64,000 nucleotides of DNA from Mesostigma viride (taxonomy: Eukaryota > Streptophyta > Mesostigmatophyceae > Mesostigmatales > Mesostigmataceae): positions 872,767-936,766 of the forward strand of contig RPFO01000003.1 in the NCBI GenBank assembly GCA_009746045.1, read 5' to 3'. The notes below the pieces were generated by a model. It saw nothing but the letters and a program-made list of their open reading frames with translations. It was not told where the DNA came from and did no database searches. Positions 11,545 to 21,817 of the stretch are shown here, piece by piece. The position numbers were made by a program, and so were the translations under genes. Within the stretch, counting starts at the first letter, position 1, and the number at the start of each line of letters is the position of its first letter.

Positions 11545-11667
11545 CTATACAGCTGCTACGGCGGGGGCGGTCACGGGGGCGGTCGCGGATTCGGGGACGC
11601 CGTTGGCAAAACGCATCATCACGATCACGAATAGTAGCAGAACGATCACCAGCAATAGCATGAACAT
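11545..11667 (-). CDS. Small membrane protein (virus-like island)
   Basis: 40 codons from ATG at 11667. Residues 1-18 form one strongly hydrophobic segment (MFMLLLVIVLLLFVIVMM), followed by an Ala/Thr/Pro/Val-rich tail. This ATG was preferred to the upstream frame start because it begins exactly at the membrane segment and leaves the neighbouring gene free. It may be the N-terminus of the protein continued at 11147-11544 in another frame. Confidence 0.45.
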   Translation of the reverse strand: MFMLLLVIVLLLFVIVMMRFANGVPESATAPVTAPAVAAV

Positions 11668-11684
11668 GGCTGCAGTGTTATTAA

Positions 11685-11870
11685 TTACGATGGGATAATT
11701 ACTCGGCCCACTGTCGGCCCGTTGGGGGGGAGGCTCTTGATGGCCGCAACGGCCGGGGTGAAGTCCAGCGTGACGGGGCGACGCCACATCTTCACCAGGA
11801 AGTACACGAGGAACGCGAGGGTCGCGATGGCCAGCACCATGAATCTGAATCCGCTCTCATAGGCCGGCAT
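11685..11870 (-). CDS. Small single-pass membrane protein (virus-like island)
   Basis: 61 codons from ATG at 11870, with a transmembrane segment at about residues 10-27 (FMVLAIATLAFLVYFLVKMW) followed by a basic stop-transfer WRRP. Its start overlaps the 3' end of the preceding gene by 14 nt (the ATG lies inside that gene's last codons). Such overlap is usual in viruses and bacteria but not in algal nuclear genes. No family recognised. Confidence 0.5.
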   Translation of the reverse strand: MPAYESGFRFMVLAIATLAFLVYFLVKMWRRPVTLDFTPAVAAIKSLPPNGPTVGRVIIPS

Positions 11871-12057
11871 GAACCCGTCGCCCTTTACCCCGGCCGTCAG
11901 CAGGAACCGGATCGGGGCGGAACTTCAGAATGAGCGCGAGTGCCCGATACGCCGGGCCGGGAGGGGGGGCCGGGGGGCGGGGGGGCGCGGGGGGCATTCC
12001 GTCCTTCCTTTTTATGTCCGCGTGTGGTGGCGCGCTGTCTTGCATGGTGTCCGGCAT
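11857..12057 (-). CDS. Small proline-rich protein (virus-like island)
   Basis: 66 codons from ATG at 12057 (MPDTMQDSAPPHADIKRKDG), then a Pro-rich stretch (MPPAPPRPPAPPPGPAYRAL) and a basic tail. It is the first gene of the minus-strand array. An AT-rich stretch (12090-12115, AATTAAAAAATATATG) lies immediately upstream and could be its promoter. Function unknown. Confidence 0.4.
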   Translation of the reverse strand: MPDTMQDSAPPHADIKRKDGMPPAPPRPPAPPPGPAYRALALILKFRPDPVPADGRGKGRRVHAGL

Positions 12058-13498
12058 GTTACCAAGAAAAGTCCTTATATTTTAGGACCAGTTTGAATTA
12101 AAAAATATATGTGCAAACATCAAAGTTTGACCCTGGCATTTTTACCACTGACAGATAACACACTTTTTGAATTTTGGACAAAAACCTGGGTTCAAAAAAT
12201 TACATTTAGTGCCTGAATGGACCCTGGCCCACGGCAGGCCTCAAACCGCGAATTTGGTAAAAATGAGAATTTAGGACCAATAGGACCAATTAGTGTCAAC
12301 GCATGACCATGCTATCCACACGGTCCCTTGCATGAGCATCTTACAAGCGCTAGGGGACCCTACGAGGCCTTGGGATGGCGGGGCAGCGTATAACAAGGCC
12401 ATACCCTGCTGTGGCTGCCTCTATATATACGCGTGCTTAACGGTGTCACAGACGGTGCAGGTAATGCAATATACGGTTGCATGGTTGCTGAGGTTGCCCG
12501 GCTTGAACATGACCCACCCCTTGCGGTAAACTTTCTCTAAGCATATGCCAAACCTTCTTTGACATCACGGACATGCTGGCCACCACCCAGCGATGAAAAA
12601 ACCTTGCATTTGCATTGCAACTAACACATGAATGCAGCCAAATCAAGTTACAGAACAACGTTGTGCTAACATGCAACGCTTTGTGAGCGAATTCAGGGTG
12701 CATGTAACACGTAAACCATACTGAATATACTGTCTGAGAACACCCTGAACGACTGCAGGCCATAGGACCATGGTTTATAACTAACACGTGAGTAAAACTG
12801 CTCTTACGCATGTGTGTTTTAGCTGCAGCGGACGACGAACTGATAGAGACGTAAAAAATTGTATGACGTAAACCAACTATGTGTGACAGTTATGTGCACA
12901 GAGAGCGTCCCCTCTTTTTAGGCATAGCTTAATTACTGACTCAAAACACCACGACAGCGCGTTGCCAGTTACACTCATGATCTAGGACACCCCGGCACGT
13001 ACCTGCTACTTACGTCGCCTCATTCCAGATGGTTGCAAAAAAGTCGCTGAAATCTGCAGCGAGGTCAGCTTTCCGAGAGCTGAGCGCACCAAAGCTGGCC
13101 AACCGGTTCGAAAATGATATAAACCACGCTTGTGCTGCGTTCTAGGTCCAAGAAATACCGAAAGTGAAGACCTATAAGGTGCGCTCGCTGCCCAGCCTGA
13201 ACGTCCCCAAAACATGGTCGACAATGGAAATCGGGCAAGAATATCACGGCCCAGGCGCTCCCATGTCAAATACTCCGTTTATAAACTCCAGACTATAATC
13301 AAAATTTCACAGCCTTTAAGCATAACTAACGACCTTTCGTTTTTGCTACTGGGCGCCCGAAATGATAAACGCACGTGAAAACGCCGGCCACGAAATTTGT
13401 CAGGTCGCCATATCCACCTCAGATCATTCCCGCACCCACTTTTTCGCTCCAAAATCGGTTATATTTTTGGTCGAGGTACCTACTTTCCCGCCATTATA

Positions 13499-13616
13499 CC
13501 CGGTACCCGGGTACGGAATCCGGGTACCATCCATGTGCCGGTACCACGGGTCGGGTACATCATGCCGGGTACGGTCCACATGGGGTACGGTCCATATAGT
13601 GCCCCCCCCCCCCCCG
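13499..13616. repeat. GGTAC/CCGGGTAC cluster
   Basis: Eight GGTAC cores occur within about 120 bp, mostly in the context CCGGGTAC or GGGTACGG, ending with a long C run and GGTACC. It resembles a degenerate short satellite or a cluster of protein-binding sites, with no coding role. Confidence 0.45.
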
Positions 13617-13637
13617 GTACCTCGGTTATAGTAAATT

Positions 13638-13674
13638 GGTCCTTAATTTAGGACAAAGTCCTAAATTAAGGACC
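13638..13674. repeat. Perfect 17-bp stem hairpin, 3-base loop
   Basis: GGTCCTTAATTTAGGAC, AAA, then the exact reverse complement. It could be a transcript-end hairpin or a remnant of a foldback element. Confidence 0.6.
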
Positions 13675-14927
13675 GTGGTAGCGCTAACAATGGCTATATA
13701 TACCGCGCGACAAAAGTGCCAGGGAAACGGGGCGTGTGACAGCATAAGAGTGCCATGCAGCTGTCAGACTTTGAAAGCGGGCTGACAGAGGGCTGACAGG
13801 GGGTCGGATGGCCTTTTCCTAGCTGACCAGCCCGTCAACATGCCATGTGTCTGAGATTCCAATCGGATGTGGGGCCACTTGGCCCCCTACTAACTAGAAA
13901 CGCACCCACCTAATATTGCATAGATGAGCGCTGGCCTGAGTCCTGCCTCATCCAAGCCGGCTCGAGTGGCGCTCCTGAACCGCTGGGCAGACACGTAACC
14001 TGCTCGTGCAAGGCCCTGCACCTCCACTGCCGTGAAGCGATCCAGCGCCTGACTCCCCAGAAAGTACATCGCGCAGTCTGATACGTAGTACTGAACATAC
14101 CGCCCTTTTCTTTGAAATCAACCAGACCAAGGCGGTTGCACTGCTATAAGAAATGAGATATATATAGATCCCTAGGAAAACTGTCACGGCCTGCACACGC
14201 TTACCATGAATGCTAGGGTTATAAGCTCGTAATTATGAAGCTTATAATCTCGGCCATTTCTTAATTCTTATGCAGCTGCATCAGATGACATGCCATGCAT
14301 CCTCACCAACCGGTATAAAAGCATCCAAACATACATGCATATAATATACCTTCCGTGTTTCGAATGATTCAGACCCCTCAGCATATTCGAAAACTTTGTA
14401 GAGAATATCTCGACTTGTTTTCGCTTCCACGGGCAGGAATCGGGGTTCTTTGAACGGCGTTTCTTCTATACGTGAATGCGGGAACAAGAGGCCGCTGGAT
14501 GAGCGGCTTATAGGTCGTAGTGTTTTCTCGTAGCTGTTTGGCTAGAGCTTTTGTGATTAGTAGATGCAGTATAGTGCATGGTTGAAAAATGAATTAAATA
14601 AAATGTGCGTTCCGCGCTTGGGTTGATTATACCCGGGCGGAACGGGGCGTGAGGTGCAGTGCCCCTGAAAAGAACAACCTACGCATTATTTAATACTAGC
14701 CGTGCAGATTCGGGATATTCTACCCCCGGTCTGTACGGTTAGCGTCTTACTAGCATCACTGAACTTAATAAGGGTTTAATGACGTCAGTTAGCTAGGGAT
14801 AAGGGAGGTTTTGCGACTAAAAGCCGCTCTGGCTGGTTTTGTCGGCCTCTTTCTTTGCTCCCCACCCACCCACCCTTGTCTTGGTTGCCTCTAGGGCAAC
14901 GTACTTCATGAAGGGCCTTGAACGGCG

Positions 14928-15072
14928 TGTCGCGTCTGCGTACCACAATCTCCGGCGCCACCATGGCGGTTGGCCATGCTCAGCTTTGGTAAAACCCAAA
15001 TGAGCTGAGCTGACGTGCCTGCCTTAACTGCATGCCCGGTGGGGTGGGCGAGGACCTGCATGTCCCATGATT
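14928..15072. repeat. Direct repeat A, outer copy next to the Gypsy-1 3' LTR
   Basis: About 145 bp (starts TGTCGCGTCTGCGTACCACA, ends CCCATGATT) is repeated at 16263-16403 on the other side of the left LTR in the same orientation, differing mainly by a 4-base CATG insertion. The inner copy is the 3' end of the Gypsy-1 internal region, so the outer copy is element sequence outside the element. No ordinary target-site duplication is seen. Confidence 0.65.
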
Positions 15073-16260
15073 AACGAAAGGAGGGTTCTCAGCCGAGGAC
15101 GAGGAACTGTCCCTCGTGCCTGATGACCACCTTTAAATGCTTTTGCCTCCCCTGCTATAGAACAATGTTTTCACAACACACACTTCAAATGCACAGTCTG
15201 ATGATGAAGCCGCACATGCGGAATTTATTGAGAAAGTTAATACAATTACAACACGTTGATAGTCTCAATATCGATGCACTCCATGCTCACGAGCCCGCAG
15301 TTAGGCAGCGCTCCATGACATGCTACCGGCCTTGCTCCCAAGGAAAGGGAGAAACACAAAGGCCACTAACGAGAGACTCGAAGAGACTACACGCTACGTG
15401 AGAGTCCTCTTCGACTATGAACCAAACCATTCGTCATGCCACACGCATGACACACGCCACACTTGTCAGTCCAGCCAGGAATGCCAAAACTATCTTGCTG
15501 CCTGAACCATGCAAACAGAAACCGCATTCCAGTTGCCGTCCTGGCTTACTACCACACATGCCAACAAAAACAGGAAGGCATCCCGACAAATCTAAATTGC
15601 TACCCTGTTGCCCATCTCATCTCCTAGAGGCTCCGGCATTTCTGTCCCTGGGAATGTCCGGCATTTAGACACGACCACCAAGGTCGAAGCATAATATCCT
15701 TCAAACAATCTGTGCACACGCTCACACCTTGCGTGTGAGTGGCCCAGCAAACATTGCTTCTAATCTTTCCTTTCTAGAAGAAATCCCTTTTTAGGGCTGC
15801 CAGCGATTTCGCATTCATTCCAGCGATCTGGCTCCGCACCGCAAATTGTCCTTTTCCATTTTCTGTCCAGTCCTCATAACGTTGACCCGCTATTCTACAC
15901 CACAAAGACACCTGGCCTGTCAATAGCCTCGGCGCTGTTGAAGTCCAGCAGTCCAGCTCCAGCTCCAGCTCCAGCTTCAGCTCCAGCTCCAGCTCCAGCT
16001 GTCCACTAACTCGCGTATGATCCTCTCGACGCTGCGCACTTGTCCTGCCGTCCGCTCAAGTACGTCTGTGCTGCGCGCCCAGCCGTGCCTGGCCCGGCGC
16101 GCGCGCACGTGCACTTTCGTCCGCTCGTATGCTGTAAGTGCTAGTGTCCCCCCCCCGGTCACTAGCCTTTGTCGAAAATGCGCAGAAAACAAATTCCTTG
16201 CGCACGTCACCGGTCTTGTGCATAGTGGGCGCCCGGATGACACAGCTCGCGTCCGTGACA
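15072..16260 (-). repeat. Gypsy-1 3' LTR
   Basis: Directly repeated at 34027-35215 with only small indels (for example extra AAATGCA near 15185). It contains an (AGCTCC)n-type microsatellite at about 15950-16005. Open frames crossing it are shared by both LTR copies and are not considered genes. Confidence 0.85.
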
Positions 16261-16262
16261 GC

Positions 16263-16403
16263 TGTCGCGTCTGCGTACCACAATCTCCGGCGCCACCATG
16301 GCGGTTGGCCATGCTCAGCTTTGGTAAAACCCAAATGAGCTGAGCTGACGTGCCTGCCTTAACTGCATGCCCGGTGGGGTGGGCGAGGACCTGTCCCATG
16401 ATT
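16263..16403. repeat. Direct repeat A, inner copy (Gypsy-1 3' untranslated end)
   Basis: The inner partner of 14928-15072. It sits between the integrase stop and the LTR. No purine tract is visible directly at the LTR junction, which is unusual for a 3' untranslated end of an LTR element. Confidence 0.6.
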
Positions 16404-16430
16404 CCCCCCCTCGCTGGCTCTCATGGCTCC

Positions 16431-17858
16431 TCACATGGCCAGCGACCGTGCCAACACCACAGCAGCTAAGGAAATGGTGACGCTACTGGTTGCGAAACGG
16501 GCAGCGACACAAACTGGGCAAAACCACTGGCCCGCTGGCGCGGTGGTGAGCGCTGGCTGCAAGCAGTGCATGTGCCACCCACAATTACAGTGATCACACA
16601 GCAACATGGTATCCCCCTGGTCTACGCGATGGCAAACCTGACACTGTGCGTCCTTGACCCGCCTGGCCGTGTGCGGGGCGAGGTCAGGCAATAAGTTGGG
16701 CAACGAACACGGACTGAGGTTGCTTACGTTATCGGTCGTGCGACTGCCGTCGACGCCCTCCAAAATGGCGACCCCAGATGGCTTGATGGCGACGATCCGC
16801 AAGATGGTCGGCCCGGCCGCAGTCACGTCAAGAGTGTCGGTCAGCTGCGTGCGGAGAAATACGAACTGCCCCGGACGAAAATGCAGCTGACGGGCCATGT
16901 AAGCGCCCCCCCGGCGCTGAGCGTAGCGCAGGGTATCTCGGTGCTGGGCGATGAACAAGTTGTTCATGGCAATGGGCATAACCTTGCGGAAAGTAGCCGC
17001 CCGTGCGGTCACCTCAGCCAGAAACTGACTGGCGTTGTCAAACGCCATAGGGGTGGGGTGTGCACTCTGCGCCTCCGTGGGGAGCAAGGGTGCGCGCCCA
17101 AACAACAGGAAATACGGGGAGAAACAGGCGAGCGACTCCTGGGGTGACATTCGGTAACCCATGGCTATCCACGCCAGTTCACGATCCCACGTAGTGAATG
17201 ATGCTGACTGCAGGCTCCACTTGCGCAAAGCCTGCTTGACAGTCTGCACCAATCTCTCAGCCAAACCATTGGCCTGAGGATGCTCCCGAGAAGTGCGACG
17301 GTGATCAATGAGACATGCATCCAACAATTCCTGAAATTCCCCCGAAACTCCCCGCCCTGGTCGGTGACCACCTCCGCGGGGGCGCCAAACCTGGCGATGA
17401 TGTCGGCGAAGTGCTTGGCGGTGGTGGCGGCCTGCTTGTCAGCAATGGGGATGAGCTCGACCCACTTGCTAAAACTTTCGACACACACCATGACATACTT
17501 GTGGCCATCTGCACTTTCATCAAAGGGCCCACACAGGTCTACGTGCCAGCGGTAGAAGAGCCCTCTGATGGGTAGGCTCATCAATTCTTTCGCATCGTGG
17601 TCCACATTGAACCGGGCCTTCACCCGGGCACACTGCGTGCAGCGAGCGACGACCTGCGCGACTGTGGCACGCATGCCGTTCCACCAATAAGAGGCGCGCA
17701 CTAGCGCCAAAGTGCGGTTACCACCCAGGTGGCCATACCGCTCATGGACTTGCTGGACGATGGCGACCCGCTTGTGAGGCGGCGGCACCACCACTTTGCG
17801 CTTGCCGATCATTTTGTGGAGGACCCCGGCATCCCACGAGTAGGTGACCGCCCTAATT
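16431..17858 (-). CDS. Gypsy-1 integrase with C-terminal PHD finger (frameshifted)
   Basis: Integrase inserts element cDNA into chromatin. Reading from 17858, the HHCC zinc module (HERYGHLGG ... CTQC, about 17755-17635) and the catalytic core follow: first Asp in WHVDLCGP, second in VTDQGGEF (about 17355), and Glu in NGLAERLVQTVKQAL (about 17265). A single-base frameshift in a G run near 17345-17349 separates the second Asp from the rest. The C-terminus (about 16650-16515) is a complete PHD finger: CQVC, CDHC, H, C, WFCPVC, i.e. Cys4-His-Cys3 with the usual Trp two residues before the seventh Cys. PHD fingers commonly read histone H3 tails. It stands where chromoviruses carry a chromodomain. 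Upstream, coding is cut by the 17859-27282 insertion. Confidence 0.85.
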
Positions 17859-17888
17859 GGGTGGTTTGTTTGGGTTAGGACAGATTTG
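17859..17888 (+). repeat. Left terminal inverted repeat of the 9.4-kb element
   Basis: Identical over 30 bp to the reverse complement of 27253-27282. Just inside, TTAGGACAGA and TCTGTCCTAA (17875-17912) form a short dyad. Confidence 0.8.
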
Positions 17889-18643
17889 GGAGGCTGCAGG
17901 TCTGTCCTAAATGAAAATTTGAAAAATGTGTTTTTTGGATGCTGTGGACTTCCCAAAATAGTTTGATAGAAGGTTTGGGCAAATTTTTGCATTGGTCGAG
18001 GAGTTTCAAGTCAATAATTGTGTTATATAATGACAAGTTGCCTTATATGCTGTAACCAAATGGGCATTCATGATTGTCAAGCTGGTATCTTATGATGAGT
18101 AGAGACAATTGCACTCACAGCTTGTAATTTTGCATACTTAAAAATTTAGTGACGTGATTGTAATTGCAAAGGCTGGAATGTATCTACTACATGAGACATT
18201 ATCAAGGAGGATTCTGCATATGTTCCATGTGGTTTTTGCCAGTTTCTGTCAGGGATTATATCGCGGCTTCGCGGAAAATGACTGACACTTGGGTCTCGTA
18301 AATCTCGGGCAAACCTTGAAATGCTCCATGACTGCGCAAATGGACATGGCAAAAAACTCACATGAGCACACTAGTAATGGTCATAGCAGCCGCAGCAGCG
18401 ACAAACAACCTCAACAGACTCATGCAGGCCAGGAATATAATCAATCACATCAGAATCAGAACATGCATTGGTGTTGACAAGTTACATCATGACAATGGTG
18501 GCAGCACTATACTGGCATGCATGGCAGAGAGTGAATCAAAAGCACGGCATATCAGCGGAGAAGCAGCAAAGGAAGCAGCAATGTTGGCAGCCATGGTGCA
18601 CACATAGCAATCATTGGTAGCAACAATGGTAGCAACCGCGACT

Positions 18644-21600
18644 TCATGTTTCCATAGCCTCCGGGGCTCCATCGCTATCACTGTCCGGACACACTATGTA
18701 ACGGTGTGCCCGGCGACGACGGGAATCAGACAACATATCTTCTTCAGCCGCGCCGGCTGCCGCGCGCGCAGGCGCAGGCGAGTCGGGAGGTGCAGCCGCG
18801 CAGGTGGCCGCGCGCGCAGGCGCAGGCGAGTTGGCAGGTGCTGCCGCGCGCGCAGGCGCAAGCAAGTTGGCAGGTGCAGCCGCGCCGGTGGCCGCAGGCG
18901 CGGGCGTAGGCGAGTTGGCAGGTGCAGCCACGCCGGTGGCCGCGCGCGCAGGCGCAGGCGAGTTGGCAGGTGCTGCCGCGCGCGCAGGCGCAAGCGAGTT
19001 GGCAGGTGCAGCCGCGCAGGTGGCCGCGCGCGCAGGCGCAGGCGAGTTGGCAGGTGCTGCCGCGCGCGCAGGCGCAAGCGAGTTGGCAGGTGCAGCCGCG
19101 CCGGTGGCCGCAGGCGCGGGCGTAGGCGAGTTGGCAGGTGCAGCCACGCCGGTGGCCGCGCGCGCAGGCGCAGGCGAGTTGGCAGGTGATGCCGCGCGCG
19201 CAGGCGCAAGCGAGTTGGCAGGTGCAGCCGCGCCGGTGGCCGCAGGCGCGGGCGTAGGCAAGTTGGCAGGTGCAGCCACGCCAGTGGCCGCGCGCGCAGG
19301 CGCAGGCGAGTTGGCAGGTGCTGCCGCGCGCGCAGGCGCAAGCGAGTTGGCAGGTGCAGCCGCGCCGGTGGCCACAGGCGCGGGCGTAGGCGAGTTGGCA
19401 GGTGCAGCCACGCCGGTGGCCGCAGGCGCGGGCGTAGGCGAGTTGGCAGGTGCAGCCACGCCGGTGGCCGCGCGCGCAGGCGCAGGCGAGTCGGCAGGTG
19501 CTGCCGCGCGCGCAGGCGCAAGCGAGTTGGCAGGTGCTGCCGCGCGCGCAGGCGCAGGCGAGTTGGCAGGTGCTGCCGCGCGCGCAGGCGCAAGCGAGTT
19601 GGCAGGTGCAGCCGCGCCGGTGGCCGCAGGCGCGGGCGTAGGCGAGTTGGCAGGTGCAGCCACGCCGGTGGCCGCGCGCGCAGGCGCAGGCGAGTTGGCA
19701 GGTGATGCCGCGCGCGCAGGCGCAAGCGAGTTGGCAGGTGCAGCCGCGCCGGTGGCCGCAGGCGCGGGCGTAGGCAAGTTGGCAGGTGCAGCCACGCCAG
19801 TGGCCGCGCGCGCAGGCGCAGGCGAGTTGGCAGGTGCTGCCGCGCGCGCAGGCGCAAGCGAGTTGGCAGGTGCAGCCGCGCCGGTGGCCACAGGCGCGGG
19901 CGTAGGCGAGTTGGCAGGTGCAGCCACGCCGGTGGCCGCAGGCGCGGGCGTAGGCGAGTTGGCAGGTGCAGCCACGCCGGTGGCCGCGCGCGCAGGCGCA
20001 GGCGAGTCGGCAGGTGCTGCCGCGCGCGCAGGCGCAAGCGAGTTGGCAGGTGCTGCCGCGCGCGCAGGCGCAGGCCAGTTGGCAGGTGCTGCCGCGCGCG
20101 CAGGCGCAAGCGAGTTGGCAGGTGCAGCCGCGCCGGTGGCCGCAGGCGCGGGCGTAGGCGAGTTGGCAGGTGCAGCCGCGCAGGTGGCCGCGCGCGCAGG
20201 CGCAGGCGAGTTGGCAGGTGCTGCCGCGCGCGCAGGCGCAAGCGAGTTGGCAGGTGCAGCCGCGCAGGTGGCCGCGCGCGCAGGCGCAGGCGAGTTGGCA
20301 GGTGCTGCCGCGCGCGCAGGCGCAAGCGAGTTGGCAGGTGCAGCCACACCGGTGGCCGCGCGCGCAGGCGCAGGCGAGTTGGCAGGTGCTGCCGCGCGCG
20401 CAGGCGCAGGCGAGTTGGCAGGTGCAGCCGCGCCGGTGGCCGCAGGCGCGGGCGTAGGCGAGTTGGCAGGTGCAGCCACGCCGGTGGCCGCAGGCGCGGG
20501 CGCAGGCGAGTTGGCAGGTGCAGCCGCGCCGGGGGCCGCAGGCGCGGGCGTAGGCGACTTGCTAGGTGCAGCCGCGCCGGTGGTCGTGAGTGCAGGCGCA
20601 GGCGAGTTGGCAGGTGCAGCCACGCCGGCTGCCGCGCGCGCGGGCGTAGGCGACTTGCTAGGTGCAGCCGCGCCGGTGGTCGTGAGTGCAGGCGCAGGCG
20701 AGTTGGCAGGTGCAGCCGCGCCGGTGGCCGCACGCGCGGGCGCACGCAAGTCACTTGCAGCCTTATCATTCAGGGCGCGCACTGCTGCGCGCAAGTTGGT
20801 CGCCACCGCACGTGGGTTGCGCGTGGCTGTGCTGGTTGCTGCAGGCGCAGGCGGCTTGCGCTTAGTTGTGTCGGCCGTGCCGCGCGCTGCCTCAGGCGAG
20901 CTGCGCGCAGTTGCGCTGGTCAGCGCAGCGTGCACCTCCGCACGTAAGCGGGACTCGGCAACGGCGATCTCAGACGCTTGCAGAGGAGGGACCGACACAC
21001 CGGGGCATCCACAGATTTTCTTCCCCAATTCTGGGAGGTCCACACACGTCACCGCCAGCTCTTCCCATTGAGCACCCCAAAACATAGCCACCTTGCCATG
21101 TTCCGTGTCCACAGCTGCCACTTGACCATGGAATCTTCTAGGACGGTTCACTGTGCGGCCGCCGACGGACTCGTGCACAATCTCATAGCTGCACACAAGT
21201 TGTCCTACCAGGCAGAGCTTGCCACCCATCACCTGCTCCAAGATCGTTTGCCAGCAACGTTCAGCCATGTGCACCACACCCTTGGGAGTTGAAGCTAGTT
21301 GCCAGTCAACCGTCGGGTGACCTGCGTCCCTTGGCACCTGCTTGAGCGCGGTCAGGCACGCAGCAGACAGCTTTTTCTTGGCATCCAAAGACACCAAGTG
21401 GCGCGAGGTGGGCTTCTTCGCCGGGATCCAATAGGTGAGGATGACCTCGGATGCTGCGATGGTGACTGTGTGGGAGTTTGCGGACGACTTGCTCGGCAGA
21501 GGCCATGTGGCGCTGTTCGGGTCCCACTGATGCCAAGCATCGGTCATGCTCCTGGCACGGTATACAGAGAGGACCAGGTGAGGCTCGCTGCCCCCCTCAT

Positions 21601-21817
21601 CGGCAGGCTGCTCTACCTTCTTCACCACCCCCACCAACATGGGGGGCCAGGGGACGTCGGTGTTGCAGAGCATTTGGCACGTGGGATGCCAGTATAGCAC
21701 GACCGAGCCCTCCGTCATGGTACGCAAAATCGTCATCGTCGTCCGAGTCGGAGACAATACCTCCGTCCCACTCGACATGTTCGGCCATTTTGCTATCCTA
21801 GCCTTTATCTCTAACAT
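18644..21817 (-). CDS. Large Pro/Ala/Ser-repeat protein of the 9.4-kb element
   Basis: An open frame of 1,057 codons. Residues 1 to about 350 are non-repetitive, with a globular-looking start (TEGSVVLYWHP, PWPPMLVGVVKKVEQ) and several Cys and Trp; I recognise no family. About 650 residues of tandem Pro/Ala-rich units follow (PANSPTPAPAATGVAA, 16-17 residues, alternating with PANSLAPARAAA, 12 residues). A short tail is basic then acidic (DSRRRRAHRYIVC, DSDSDGAPEAMET). A higher-order block of 516 bp is duplicated (19141-19656 and 19657-20172). A different frame near 21788-21700 encodes an acidic start (MAEHVEW, SDSDDDDDF), so the true N-terminus may use it with a frameshift. Function unknown; it is divergent from the gene at 23108. 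Confidence 0.6.
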   Translation of the reverse strand: MLEIKARIAKWPNMSSGTEVLSPTRTTMTILRTMTEGSVVLYWHPTCQMLCNTDVPWPPMLVGVVKKVEQPADEGGSEPHLVLSVYRARSMTDAWHQWDPNSATWPLPSKSSANSHTVTIAASEVILTYWIPAKKPTSRHLVSLDAKKKLSAACLTALKQVPRDAGHPTVDWQLASTPKGVVHMAERCWQTILEQVMGGKLCLVGQLVCSYEIVHESVGGRTVNRPRRFHGQVAAVDTEHGKVAMFWGAQWEELAVTCVDLPELGKKICGCPGVSVPPLQASEIAVAESRLRAEVHAALTSATARSSPEAARGTADTTKRKPPAPAATSTATRNPRAVATNLRAAVRALNDKAASDLRAPARAATGAAAPANSPAPALTTTGAAAPSKSPTPARAAAGVAAPANSPAPALTTTGAAAPSKSPTPAPAAPGAAAPANSPAPAPAATGVAAPANSPTPAPAATGAAAPANSPAPARAAAPANSPAPARAATGVAAPANSLAPARAAAPANSPAPARAATCAAAPANSLAPARAAAPANSPAPARAATCAAAPANSPTPAPAATGAAAPANSLAPARAAAPANWPAPARAAAPANSLAPARAAAPADSPAPARAATGVAAPANSPTPAPAATGVAAPANSPTPAPVATGAAAPANSLAPARAAAPANSPAPARAATGVAAPANLPTPAPAATGAAAPANSLAPARAASPANSPAPARAATGVAAPANSPTPAPAATGAAAPANSLAPARAAAPANSPAPARAAAPANSLAPARAAAPADSPAPARAATGVAAPANSPTPAPAATGVAAPANSPTPAPVATGAAAPANSLAPARAAAPANSPAPARAATGVAAPANLPTPAPAATGAAAPANSLAPARAASPANSPAPARAATGVAAPANSPTPAPAATGAAAPANSLAPARAAAPANSPAPARAATCAAAPANSLAPARAAAPANSPAPARAATGVAAPANSPTPAPAATGAAAPANLLAPARAAAPANSPAPARAATCAAAPPDSPAPARAAAGAAEEDMLSDSRRRRAHRYIVCPDSDSDGAPEAMET
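18745..20750. repeat. GC-rich coding minisatellite (48-51 bp and 36 bp units)
   Basis: About 2 kb of tandem units containing GGCGAGTTGGCAGGTG, with a duplicated 516-bp higher-order block. The array keeps long frames open on both strands; the minus frame is taken as coding because it continues into unique sequence and has matched ends. Confidence 0.85.

Larger units (their letters stand above)
12058..14927. other. Gene-poor intergenic region
   Basis: No supported gene in 2.9 kb. Notable items are a cluster of eight GGTAC motifs at 13499-13616, interrupted by a C run near 13601-13615, and a perfect hairpin at 13638-13674. TGACGTCA recurs near 14779. Confidence 0.4.

Noticed and set aside
15123-15668. 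Small plus-strand ORFs repeated at 34138-34621
   Set aside because: They are inside the LTRs and duplicated with them, opposite to the element's coding strand.
17859-17992. Start of the integrase frame in the first 45 codons upstream of 17858
   Set aside because: These codons lie in the terminal repeat and subterminal DNA of the inserted element, so they are not integrase.
18804-21071. Long Ala/Gly-rich plus-strand frame of 755 codons
   Set aside because: It is the antisense of the Pro/Ala repeat gene. It stays open only because the repeat unit lacks stops, whereas the minus frame has unique sequence at both ends.
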